DNA of 64,000 nucleotides, taken from Rotaria sp. Silwood1 (lineage: Eukaryota; Rotifera; Eurotatoria; Philodinida; Philodinidae). The stretch is taken from contig CAJNOP010000203.1 of assembly GCA_905250075.1 (NCBI GenBank), positions 201,624 through 265,623 on the forward strand. The letters run 5' to 3'. Below, one piece after another: positions 11,220 through 24,930 of this stretch. A program made the translations under genes and the position numbers. The number at the start of each line of letters is the position of its first letter. Within the stretch, counting starts at the first letter, position 1. Below the pieces are notes generated by a model. It had not been told where the DNA came from. It worked only from the letters and a program-made list of their open reading frames with translations, and made no database searches.

Positions 11220-12167
11220 ATGCCATTAAGTCTTACAGAGAATATTAGCGATTACAAGAGTGCTCGAGACGATATTGTACTTTCAATACTTTCTCCAACA
11301 ATGAAATTTGGTTTTTTACTTGCATTCGAAATACCATCATTCTTCGGTTATCTATTTGTCATTATTTACGTTTTATCCGACAAATCTCTTCAGTCAGCTC
11401 CAAATAACTATTCTCTACTCATTATCTTAATTCTTGCATTTTATCTTGTGGCATTTCATATTCCATCAACGCTTAAACTTTATTATCAAGGAACTGTACT
11501 TATCCAATCTACTATTTTCTGTACAATGTGGCGATTCATAAATTTTTCTTGTTGGACAGCGTTTATAGTTATAATGGCATGGGCTTCGATTGAGCGACAT
11601 ATACTCATTTTTCATGATCGTATTTTCGGCAAAACATGGAGAAACATATGTTTCCATTATGCACCACCTATTATTATTATAATTTATATGGTATGTTTCT
11701 ATATTTATGCCATTATCTTTTATCCATGTGAAGGATATTTTGATTATCACAGTCTTGTTTGTGGTTTTCCTTGTTATGTATATTATAAAAATATAGCCCT
11801 ATGTGAATATATTGTTCATTACATATGTTCAATAATATGTATTATAATATTTAATCTTTGTCTTGTGATTCATGTGCTTTATTCGAAGCGTCGTCTTCAA
11901 CAATCGATTAATTGGCGAAAGCACAGAAAAATGATTATTCAAGCCGTTTCAATATCCGCTCTTGTCGTTATAGGTAGCCTTCCTTTTTGTGTTGTCAATC
12001 TCTTATCTTTAACTGGTTCTACCGGATGGACCATACCGGCATTGGATTTTTGCAATTATTTTTCACATGTACAACCACTTTGGCTACCATTTGTATTTAT
12101 GGGAACACTACCGAATATCGGAACAAAATTTAAAAGAATCTTGTTTTCTGCCACTAATCAAGCATAA
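11220..12167 (+). CDS. orphan rhodopsin-like GPCR (intronless)
   Basis: A 315-aa single-exon frame beginning at ATG 11220; the upstream in-frame GTG is not a likely start. It shows seven hydrophobic segments at about 25-50, 60-85, 100-125, 145-170, 195-220, 240-265 and 280-300. A Cys before TM3 could pair with one in the second extracellular loop. The usual (D/E)RY triplet at the end of TM3 is ERH (SIERHILIF), and the TM7 NPxxY is weak (LPNIGTKF). The divergent, intronless form resembles the large lineage-specific chemoreceptor-like GPCR families of rotifers. The ligand is unknown. Downstream polyadenylation-like AATAAA repeats occur near 12350. Confidence 0.72.
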   Translation: MPLSLTENISDYKSARDDIVLSILSPTMKFGFLLAFEIPSFFGYLFVIIYVLSDKSLQSAPNNYSLLIILILAFYLVAFHIPSTLKLYYQGTVLIQSTIFCTMWRFINFSCWTAFIVIMAWASIERHILIFHDRIFGKTWRNICFHYAPPIIIIIYMVCFYIYAIIFYPCEGYFDYHSLVCGFPCYVYYKNIALCEYIVHYICSIICIIIFNLCLVIHVLYSKRRLQQSINWRKHRKMIIQAVSISALVVIGSLPFCVVNLLSLTGSTGWTIPALDFCNYFSHVQPLWLPFVFMGTLPNIGTKFKRILFSATNQA

Positions 12168-15100
12168 TCTATTATGCCAGAAAATCGTTAACAAAAACTA
12201 TTGGATTTACCAAACGTTTGATATCAAACAAAAAGTTGTGCGATTTTCTTAGTACTTTGATTGCTTACTGAAAAAAAGAAGTTACTTTAATCATTTCACT
12301 TAGTTAGGACCTTCTATTTTATGTCTACTTATGTGTTGTGACGTATGTCAATAAATAAATAAACAAAATGAAACGAAACGAAACTTGAGAATATTTTTCA
12401 TGATTGATGTTAATATAAAATAATCTGTATTAGAATGCAACAGCCAGTAATATTCCGTTCACTTTGAGTATCCTAGTTTTCTATTGAATTACTGAAGAAT
12501 GACAACATGAAACACGATGTAATCACTTGAATAGTAACGATAAATATCCATCAGATCAGTAACATCACATAATAGGCTCAAAGAATGGTCTGTCAACATA
12601 TTGATCATCGTATGTGCAGCGAGTCAAAGAATTATATAGTTTTCTCGCTATATATTTCAACATTCATTAATCATTGTGTTTGACAGAAGCGTTATTTTCA
12701 GTAATAAATTGAACAGCGAAAGCATCTCAACCTGACAATCTAAATATTATCTATTTTTATTCTTTTGCTTCGCTGCACTTTTTCATAGAACTTTTCCATT
12801 TTTCTCAATGTTTGCAAGAATGATAATTTTGAGTTGTTGAAATTAGTCCTTATATTATGCATACTTTATCAGGAAAAATATGTTTTACGAGCATAACATA
12901 GAATTTGAGATAACCAAATCAAAACAAGCATAGAACAAAAAAAGTAGAAGGTCAAAAGAGCATTCGATGGGAACTCATAGAATGAATAATAAAACAAATG
13001 AAAATGAAAAGAGAACTTTTCTGTGTTGATAACAAAAAACCTCTATAATCTTATCATGTTATTATGATAGTAATAATATATTTGATATGTATGATACAAT
13101 AATCAGTACAATATAACCAATATTCATTGCTTTAGTATTAGACTTGTATTACGTGTGCTCTTTCAAAAAATAGTGCTCTATTTTTAAAATTCAACAGCGA
13201 ATATATTAGACAATGATTATTTAGTTACTAAATGAACCATCGTTGTTTATTAAAGCGTTCGACACATTAGAAGATTTCACTTAGAAAGTATATTTTTTTA
13301 AAATGATTGTTGAAGGTTATTGACTTTTTTTGGTGTATAAATCCATAGTGATATCTAAGTTCAGTATGGACAATATTTTGCTTTCGTCTTTATAATGTTA
13401 TGTCAGTTCCGAGTTAGAAAAGTCTTAAAAATAATGATCTTTTAAAGAGTGTGTTTCTTTTTTTGGAAACACCTTGTAGAGTTATTTTAACTACTTTCTT
13501 TTTCAAGATTAAAGTACTGCACGAATACAACTTTTTGTACCCATATCCGACTCGAACAAGGATTAGTCAACCCGTACCCATAAGTTTTGTACCCGTACTC
13601 GTAACTTTCGTACCCGAATTTTACCCGTACTCGTACCCTAATATTTGAAATTGACCCTAGTCGTACCCTAGCCATAATCAGAATTCAGAATATCAGTTCA
13701 CTATTTTACTTAGCTTGAATGAATAAGAATAAAATGATAACATTTATATGATGACGACAAACAATTATGACAAACTACAAGAGCAGTACGCCAGGAAATG
13801 ATAAGAGTTATAGTGTCTAGCGTTCCTTCAGTTTCGTTAAATATTCTTTCGTTAGTTGCAGAACTAGTCGAAATACATGATGAAACCATAGCTAAATGAG
13901 ATAATTGTTTATAAAAAGCTGAATAAGTTTACCATCACTTTAACATTTCGAAAATTTTTTAACAAAAAATCTCTTTTTTTCATGCAGTTATTTATTTTAT
14001 CGAATCCATAGGAATCGATATCATCAGAATGCATCATCATTTTTTCGACTGAATGATCTCAATAGGTCGTCAATGGTAAGTAGATTGGAATACGGAGAAA
14101 ACTTTTTGTACCCGTACCCTACCCGCATCCATATTCGGGTAGAGTACCCGATCCGCCGGTTGCAATACTCTATTCAAGATAACCGTGTTCGTTGAAGTTA
14201 GCTTGAGACTAATAACTATGCTACTGGTAGATTTCACTGTAAAATAATTCTATCTATACTAATTCAACGTCAACATAAGCAACTACCTTAAATAAGTTTG
14301 ACAAAAATAAACTAATTTTCGTTTTTACAGTTAGCTATTCGACATAGTACCGGAATGTTCTACGAACACTTCTTATCAACGATGGTGTCCCTTTTTCCAC
14401 AGAATAATATCTGCGTCTTGCTCATTTCACGTAGTATAGAATGAATGAAATAAACTCGTTTGCTAACGATGTATTGAGCAAAAGAAAAACATTGAAAATA
14501 GGATTTGTTGGAGAGATTGGCAAATAATATGATTTGTTTGAAGAACATAATAGAAGACTCGAGTCTTTATAATGTTGTAATGGTCATTAAGTAATATTGA
14601 TTAGAATGTGAATATGGATCTTTCCTTCAAAAATGTCAAGGCCTTGTCCCGACAACTCACACCAAAAGGACGATATGATACTTTTGTACTTTAAAGTATG
14701 TTGAAGTACCTAAAGTAGCTTAAAGTATATTGAAGTATCTTTAGGAAGTATCCGCAAGAAGATCTATCGACTATGTGTAAAACCATTCGTCGCTAAAAAT
14801 TTGTTTTGCAATTTAGTTATTTCAAATGACGAATCATCATTAGAATAATTTGAATTGATTACATAATAGATCGTCAAAAACTGCTGTTAATATAACGAAA
14901 TTAATAGTTGAGAAAAACGACAGAACGTTGAAATGGTTATAATCAACAATCATTTTAATTCAACAAACTTATTGAATTTTTGAGTAGAAATTTTATTTAA
15001 TTGAGATGTTTGGTAGAATAAATAAAAATATATGTGTTCCATTGCTTTTTATTTGTATTTACCCATCGATTGTGAATGAAATGATGTATTGTTTACTGTG

Positions 15101-16511
15101 CAAAATTAAAAAATTTTTCTGTATTCACAGCTACGAACAAAACACGAAAGTTACAATCATTCTTATTGAATATATATTTATTACGCACACAAGATTTTAA
15201 ATTTGAAGTATGTCTTTTTCAAACTTTCTCTACTCGTTGCTCTTGCTAGTTTGATTTCTTCATTACTCTTCTCTAGTTCGTCGATATACTAATGAGAAAA
15301 GTATGAACTGATAAAAATATGATTACTATTCAAGAGAATAAGAAATAAAATAATAGTTCCAGTCTGTCATTTCACGTTCAATATATAAATACGAGAAAAC
15401 ATAACTTGTAGATGAATACATGGAAAAAAAATGCAAAGAATAATCTATAAATATTAAATTTTTTAAGTGAAGAACCATAAAATACATGTGATTTAATTTA
15501 TTGTATCAAACATGTCAATTAAATCAAAATGAAAATTTTCTCAGTATTAACTCTCATAACACTAACTCATATCCACATTTTTTAGTCCTGGTGAAGTAGA
15601 AAGAACTTCAGAAAATCCAAAAAGGTCTTTAGCATAAAGTAAGCTTATAGTGATGAATAATTATATAATAGCTAATGAATATAATTAGAACTTTAATTTG
15701 AAAAATTAAATTTTACTTGTAGAATCTTTGTAGCAATATTCACCTATTTTGCAGTAATTATTACAAAACTTATATTCGCTTTCAATTAAAATCATAAATT
15801 CCAATTACTTTCTTTTTTACATTGTTGTGAAATGTTGCTGTAAAAGCATTTACTTTTGTAAAGAATGAAGATTTTAATATTTTGATCTTTTCAAGAAGCA
15901 TACTAGAACATTTGAAAAATAAATTATCATTCATCTCTATCAGTTACAATTAGAGCACGATCAAGATCAGTTCGATCGACTTTATTTAGAATACAAGATG
16001 TGAACAAAGCTTATCTTACACATATTTATTATTTTAATTTTTTTAATAGAAAGTAATTATTACTTTCTATAGTGCTGGTGCGCCGCCTATGATTCAAACC
16101 ATTATTTCGGTTTGACTTATATGCTCAATATCATTGAAAACAATCCAAAAAATATGTTTCTAAATTTTTTGTTTTTACCAGTACTATAAATTGCATTTAC
16201 AGATAGTTAAAGAAAGTCTTCGGACATCTAACTATATAATATTCCTATTGGTCGATATGTACAACAATGATAAGGAATTAATATTTTCTTGTTCATGAAG
16301 AAATTAAATCTTGATTTTCAAAGAAAATTTGTTGATTCTATATCTAACGAACAATTTTAATATTTATACAATACGAAAAAAGAATTAATTAATATTCGAA
16401 CATCTTTTTTGAATTACAAATCTCATAGAATCATTGTAATTTTTAAAGAAAAAAATTGATTAATAATTTTTAATATGTAAAAATTTTTTTAGATTATTTT
16501 ATTTATGAGCT
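12168..16511. other. long non-coding stretch with scattered repeats
   Basis: About 4.3 kb without a recognisable gene. It contains the TACCCG-rich repeat at 13527-14160 and a small region of AAGTAT-type internal repeats at 14685-14755. The rest is plain AT-rich DNA. Confidence 0.55.
13527..14160. repeat. TACCCG/GTACCC degenerate repeat, two clusters
   Basis: Two clusters (13527-13665 and 14100-14160) consist of diverged copies of a TACCCGTA/GTACCCGTACTCG-type unit. Each begins with the same CTTTTTGTACCC string (about 13530 and 14103), in direct orientation. The composition is distinctly more GC-rich than the surroundings, which suggests an inserted element or two related insertions. No clear terminal inverted repeat or target duplication could be fixed. 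Confidence 0.5.
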
Positions 16512-17468
16512 ATGTCAATTCCATTAAATTCAATTGATTGTCCATGTTTAACAAACGATTGTCTTAAAATTTTAATTGAAGATTATTCAATATATACAAC
16601 AAATGATTTTGTTTTATGGTTAATAAAATCTTTAGATAAAACTAAAAAATTATCATCAAAAACAATTCAATGTATAAAATCATGTATTATAGCTCATACA
16701 GCAAATATTCAATATCGACAAATATCTAATAGAAATTATTATAAATTAAATTATTTATTATTTGATAATGAATATATATTAAAAACAAACTATCATATAA
16801 TATTTATTTATGAATATTTTAATCAAAATCAATGGAATAAATTTTTTAATATATTATTAATACGTTTATTTAATGAAAATGAATTAATTAAAATTAATTA
16901 TATAAATACAAATATAAGTTTATTTGATTTAAATTATTTTTATTATTATTATTGTTGTTTAAATGAAAAATTAATATTAAAACGAAATAATTTATTTGAA
17001 GAAAAATTTTTTTTTAATCAATGTTTTAATTTAGAAATATTTGAAAATCAATTAAATTTTATTGAAAATAATAATAATTTATTTCATATATTAATTATTG
17101 ATGATTTTTTTTCATTAATTAAACCATATTTAAATCTTGATCGACGTATAAAAAATAAAATTCTTCAATTAACATATCGTTTAAATTATCTTGCACAAAA
17201 ACAATCAATATTAATTATTAATGGTATTATTTTAAATACAAATAAACAATTAAATAATATACAAGAAAATTTTCTTATCATTGATGATATACGTTTTGAT
17301 TCATTTCATGCTGATCAATATATTTTATTTCAATCAAAAACAACAATAGAAAATGATATTAATATAATAAATCTTAATAAGAAAATTCAAAATAAACATT
17401 CAATTATATCAAAATTTGATCTTGATGATTGGATAAATATAAATAATGGTGAGTTAAATATTTCGTAA
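16512..17468 (+). CDS. divergent RAD51-paralog-like protein (RAD51D type), no Walker A
   Basis: A 318-aa open frame with extreme A/T codon use. The N-terminus (CPCLTNDCLKILIEDYSIYT, then NDF) and the helices after it resemble the N-terminal domain of RAD51D. A later segment, LIIDDFFSLIKPYLNLDRRI followed by RLNYLAQKQSILIING, resembles the Walker B strand and following helix of RAD51D (VVVDSVTAVVSPLL, then ELKTLA and VVVTNH). The Walker A P-loop (GxxxxGKT) expected near residue 100 is absent; the sequence there is Asn/Phe/Tyr-rich. RAD51D works with XRCC2 in homologous recombination. The match was judged by eye and is weak. AATG|GTGAGT near 17449 could be a donor to a further exon. An acceptor-like TTTTTTTTAG lies 18 nt before the ATG. 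Confidence 0.42.
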   Translation: MSIPLNSIDCPCLTNDCLKILIEDYSIYTTNDFVLWLIKSLDKTKKLSSKTIQCIKSCIIAHTANIQYRQISNRNYYKLNYLLFDNEYILKTNYHIIFIYEYFNQNQWNKFFNILLIRLFNENELIKINYINTNISLFDLNYFYYYYCCLNEKLILKRNNLFEEKFFFNQCFNLEIFENQLNFIENNNNLFHILIIDDFFSLIKPYLNLDRRIKNKILQLTYRLNYLAQKQSILIINGIILNTNKQLNNIQENFLIIDDIRFDSFHADQYILFQSKTTIENDINIINLNKKIQNKHSIISKFDLDDWININNGELNIS

Positions 17469-17734
17469 AATTAAACATATTACGAACAATTATAGTTTCA
17501 ATAATTATAAACATCTTTCTAAATGTTAATATTGCGATTTTTAGAGTGAAAAATTTAGAATAATGTTTAGTTTTTAACTCAGAGTTTATTTAAAACTTTT
17601 GCATAATTATTATTAAAATTTCATAGAAATTTACTTACCAATGATTATTGTTCATTCTACTCTTCGTTCATTAATATATATATACTCATTCTACAACTAT
17701 TATCCATTTCAAAATAGCAGAGCAGTGGATATTT

Positions 17735-18500
17735 TACTACAATTTTCATTGTTGGAAAGAGGATATGAAGTTTAGGGAACTGCAAAATGGTCCCACGGGA
17801 CCAATTTCGGGACCAAAAATTATTTTTTACGGGACCGGGACTGAAACCATTTTTTTGCTGGTCCCGAAAAATTATTTTGAATAAAAAAAAAGAACTCAAT
17901 TGTCTTTTCAAGTCGATTGATGATGATACTAGACTATTTAGACGATTTATAAGAGCAGAATTAGAAATATATACATAACACGGCGCACACTTATGCGTGA
18001 CACCGTGATAAGTTTCTTAAAAAAATTTATGTTCGCTATTAAAAAAACGGGACCGGGACCGGGACTAAAAAAATATCAGCCGGGACCGGGACCAAAAAAA
18101 CGTGGTTCCGCAGTTCCCTAATGAAGATGCATCGAATTATATATTACAGATTTTTCCGGCAAGTTTTATTGAGTATTTTTTTAAATCGAAGTTTTGGTAA
18201 ATCAATGCATCGTGCTTAGTCACTCTAGGGAATTTTAGAAGTGCATCAAAGCTGCGCAATGTCCAAGTTTGTAACTTTCAGGAGTTAAGAGTATTTTTCT
18301 ATGGACTTCTATCTGATTTTTGAAGAAAATTCCACTTTTTCGCTACATTTTCATGAAAATTTACTGTACCAACCGTATACATTTATTTTTGGAAAAATCT
18401 CAATAGAAACTTTCAAAACACTTTGACAGTAAAATCTGTAATATATGATTCAATGCGTCTTCATCTTCTCTTTTCAATGGTGAAAATCTCAGGTCTCTAC
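17735..18500. repeat. larger inverted repeat split by the MITE
   Basis: The sequence flanking the MITE (about 17735-17770 plus 18121-18175) is repeated in reverse complement at about 18425-18500, sharing for example ATATATTACAGATTTT. Removing the MITE restores a continuous left arm. This is an older foldback-type element into which the MITE jumped. Outer ends are only approximate because the arms have diverged. Confidence 0.55.
17771..18120. mobile_element. MITE with TTAGGGAACTGC terminal inverted repeats
   Basis: A perfect 12-bp inverted repeat, TTAGGGAACTGC at 17772-17783 and GCAGTTCCCTAA at 18110-18121, bounds about 350 bp. The interior has repeated GGGACC/GGTCCC blocks near both ends. 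The hexamer ATGAAG flanks it on both sides (17765-17770 and 18121-18126, the last base of the right TIR overlapping). The uninterrupted form of this site is visible in the partner arm near 18460, which has a single copy, so the duplication is credible. No transposase frame is present: a non-autonomous element. Confidence 0.75.
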
Positions 18501-19038
18501 CTTATTGTTTTTTTTTATCAGAAGTTATTGAAAAAAATACCTACTGGATGTTAGACTCAAAGAATTACTTCAGCAAAAAACTAAATATGTTCGTTTTTTT
18601 TGTTCTGTCGCTACTAATTTTTCTATATCCTAATATGTATAAAACGTATTGAAGTTATATAAGTTGTTGACATTACATTGTCATCAACCCATGTAACGTC
18701 AATACAATGTGTAGATGCCTTGGCATTAGAGTAGAAGAAGAACAAAAAAAAAACAGAAATGAGAACTAGAAAATTCTTTTCTGGCTATAACCAAAAATGA
18801 TTGGTCGCATTTATTAATAGATATATCTATTATTATCTAAATTATTGTATCTATTGCTTATTTTTAGTTCCAAAAATTTCTGGTTACTGATTCTTGATAT
18901 TCAAATTCTATAAAAAAATTTTTGTCAGATAAGTACAGTACATTATTGAACAGTATCATAGATAATATATTTGTTTGACTCATTTACTCTTTTTTTTTTT
19001 TTGTTAATAACTAAAAAAATAATTCAAAGATCATATAA

Positions 19039-21932
<2,894 letters not shown>

Positions 21933-22060
21933 ATGAAAATCTTAGATAGTTTTTTTGTTTAGTTTATTTCAATGTCAAAAAGAAAAAAAAAGAAAAATAT
22001 TAGTTCGAATTTTTTTGATTGATTCATCTTCAATAAAAGAGAAATGAAAAATAAAATTCT

Positions 22061-22806
22061 TTAAATATTTTTATCATTTAATTCATAAGTTTGTGGTCGT
22101 ATATGAACATTTTCTTCTTTTCCATAATGATCTTTTCTCCATATACGATGATGAATAGATACAAATGCATATTTATTTATTGGTAATTTTATTAAATAAA
22201 GATAATTAATACCACCAACAATTTGTGTAGAGAATTTATCTGGTTTAAGATCAAATGTATTTGATATTTTATGAATTTCACGAAGTTTTTTAAATATTAT
22301 GTTTTTATACTAAAATTAATGATAAATATATATGATTTTCAATAAGAGAAAAACAAATATATAAATATAGTGACTTTGAAAATCGATTATAGAAATTTAA
22401 TTTAAATAAAGAAATTCTTATTGTATTTACAAAAATAATCAATTTTAGTTTTTCAGTTAATCGAAAGAAGTTTTTCTTTATATAAATTATAATTACGAAA
22501 CAAACAAAAAAAATATCGATTTTCAAAGATACTGTACATGAAATTACATCATTAAAGATTTTTTTATGCTTTGGTTTGATCTTTGTAGTCCATGATGTAT
22601 GACCACCAAGAATCAATGGTCTATAAATAAAAACCATACAAAAAAAAATAAAACAAAGTATACACGATAATTCAATTCTACTTTGCTTTCGATGGATTCT
22701 TTTCATTTTTCTTAGATGTAGTATTTTTTGTTGATGCACCATTATTTAATTCAATAAAAAATATTGTAATAATGCAAAATAAAATAAGAAATATATGTAG
22801 TTGCAT
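22061..22806 (-). CDS. secreted cystatin (cysteine protease inhibitor)
   Basis: Minus strand, three exons: 22682-22806, 22533-22620, 22061-22309. The first intron is phase 2 and the second phase 0; the product is 153 aa. The N-terminus MQLHIFLILFCIITIFFIEL is a clear signal peptide. A Lys/Ser-rich linker follows, then the cystatin fold with the N-terminal Gly-Gly (LILGGHTSW) and the QxVxG loop seen as QIVGGINYLYLIK. The second hairpin Pro-Trp or Leu-Pro motif is not obvious; VSIHHRIWRKDHYG stands there. Cystatins block papain-like proteases by inserting the QxVxG loop in the active site. Secretion suggests control of digestive or foreign proteases. It converges with FECH. The highly charged insert before the Gly-Gly is unusual. 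The family call is good; the exact subfamily is open. Confidence 0.75.
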
Positions 22807-23955
22807 TATGTCTGATATGAAACTTTCTTGGCAATGAGATATTCTTAATATATCTAACAATCTATTATCCAAATGGTAGCTATTTTGCGTTTCTATTTGT
22901 CAATTATACTTACGTATATCAATCAATGAAAGGATAATATATAATAAAGATCATTTAGAATAGTTACAATGATAAAGAAAAGCTAGTTTCAGTGTAAATG
23001 AATAATTACTTCCTTTCTTCTTGATAATATAAGATTTTTTTTTTTTGGAGAAAAAATTTACTGAACATCATAGAAAAACTTCTTAATTAATAGATTTCTC
23101 AATAATTTTGCACTTTAATTAGTATACTTGCATCAAAAAAAAAATGAAATATTTTAATATTGAAAACCTTAAAAGTTGACTGTTGAAATCCTGAGAATCC
23201 ATTATCTAATACTTAAAATTATTTTGATATGCTAAAAAAATTCTTTAATGACACCATAAAAAATCTGAAGTCTTCTACGACGAAGAATATGGATGATTAA
23301 TTATCACTTTTGAATCCTTTTTTATCGCTTTGCTAGTGCAAATCGTTAATTATGTACTCAATAACGCCTATTGCGATTTTCTTTAGTGAACTACGATCTT
23401 TGACATCCAAAAAAAGAAACACACATGACAATCAATCGAACATTTAACCAATGAAAAAAAAAACCCAACTACAACAATCGAAAGATTTTTATATTTCACT
23501 TCGATAGAGATCATAATGACCATATGTATATTTCGTTTTTTTTGCCGTTACGCCATTACAATGATTCATAACACCTATAAATAAAAAAGGTTTGAATATA
23601 TATTCAAGTACAAATGAAGTGAAACGAAGGTGTCATGTGACACCGAAAAAAAGAAACTGATAAACATGCAAAAAAAAAATTCGACATTTTTTGTCCTTCT
23701 TATACGCGCATAACTAAAGAGAAATGTATTGTAGAAAGTAAATAATGTTCTTTCTTTTTTTTTTGTATAATCACTACATATCTTTGAATTACATAAGATT
23801 TTTTTTTTGTCTGTTCTTATTCTAAAATAATAAGTGTATTGGGTATTTTTTATTTATATATACGCCGCTATTGAATACATATTTCATCAATTGAAATTAG
23901 TGACTTATAGCAAGTAAGAAGAAAAATATTGTTTTATATTTTTGGATCATATATA
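22807..23955. other. intergenic, no gene recognised
   Basis: Spacer between the divergently transcribed cystatin and the unknown secreted-protein gene. It probably holds both promoters. A short palindrome, GGTGTCATGTGACACC, is at about 23628-23643. Otherwise it is AT-rich without structure. Confidence 0.5.
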
Positions 23956-24930
23956 ATGTTTTTTGTTTTTTTTTCTTCTTTCAATAGCAATATGTTAGTT
24001 GTCGATTGTCTTCCACAAACAAGTGTAATTCAACAAATGACAGAAACAATGGATAATGATAAATCTTCGAATATACAGATGTCTAAACCAATGATTAATG
24101 ATAATCACAATTCAATCTCTACGATTGAAATTCCACTCTTATCATTAAAACCAATTTTGGCCGTCTCATCAAATTATATTTTGGTAAATGAATATACGAA
24201 GAAAAAGAAACAATTAATACTTATAGATGAAAATTGTAATAGATCTTCAATAAATTATTCAATAGCAGAAAATATTATAGATGCACTATGGTTTGATATG
24301 GAACAAAAATTTTTTTTACTTACAGAAACAAAAATTTTTACCTTGAATCCAAATACAAAAATTATCAAATCAATATCTGATATAAAATTGAATAACAAAA
24401 AACCCTTTAAATGTTTTACAGTAATAAATAATCAATCATCATTATTAATTGTTTATGATGAATGGGAACCAAAATTTATTGATAGATGGCAAAAAAATAA
24501 TGACAATAGTCATTGGATATTAAGTGAAAGATATTCATTGAATTTAACTTCGAATGAATTTATTGGAACAATTTTAGCAAACAATCAAGATGATAATGTT
24601 TATCTTGCTATGACAGTTTATAATTGTCTTACTCAACAATGGCGTATGGAATTACGATATATAGAAACATTAATTTGTTTTAAAAAAATTTTACTTCCTG
24701 GCTCTGATTTCACAGATGATTATAGAATGATTGATATGAATAATATTACATTAGATATTAAATGGTTAATATATTCAACAGCTAATAATAAGATTATAGG
24801 AATTGATTCAAATTGGAATAGAATACTTTTAAATTATAAACTTCCAGTACATAGAATGGTACAATTTAAAGAGAACAATTTAATTATACGAACGAAAACA
24901 CGTATTGAAATTCATTGTTTTTTGCTTTAA
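23956..24930 (+). CDS. secreted or membrane-anchored protein of unknown function
   Basis: A single-exon frame of 324 aa from ATG 23956; the earlier in-frame codon at 23929 is TTG. The N-terminus MFFVFFSSFNSNMLVVDCLP resembles a signal peptide or short anchor. A polar, Met/Asn/Ser-rich stretch follows. From about residue 60 to the end come repeated beta-strand-like blocks (KPILAVSSNYILVNEY, ALWFDMEQKFFLLTET, LDIKWLIYSTANNKIIGID) that suggest a beta-propeller of WD/NHL-like repeats. No catalytic motif is seen, and I do not recognise a named family. Several N-x-S/T sites would allow glycosylation. Codon use matches its neighbours, so it is very probably a real gene. Confidence 0.65.
   Translation: MFFVFFSSFNSNMLVVDCLPQTSVIQQMTETMDNDKSSNIQMSKPMINDNHNSISTIEIPLLSLKPILAVSSNYILVNEYTKKKKQLILIDENCNRSSINYSIAENIIDALWFDMEQKFFLLTETKIFTLNPNTKIIKSISDIKLNNKKPFKCFTVINNQSSLLIVYDEWEPKFIDRWQKNNDNSHWILSERYSLNLTSNEFIGTILANNQDDNVYLAMTVYNCLTQQWRMELRYIETLICFKKILLPGSDFTDDYRMIDMNNITLDIKWLIYSTANNKIIGIDSNWNRILLNYKLPVHRMVQFKENNLIIRTKTRIEIHCFLL

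Noticed and set aside
16060-16125. B-box-like GATTCAAACC, possible tRNA-derived element
   Set aside because: No matching A box and no cloverleaf could be drawn.
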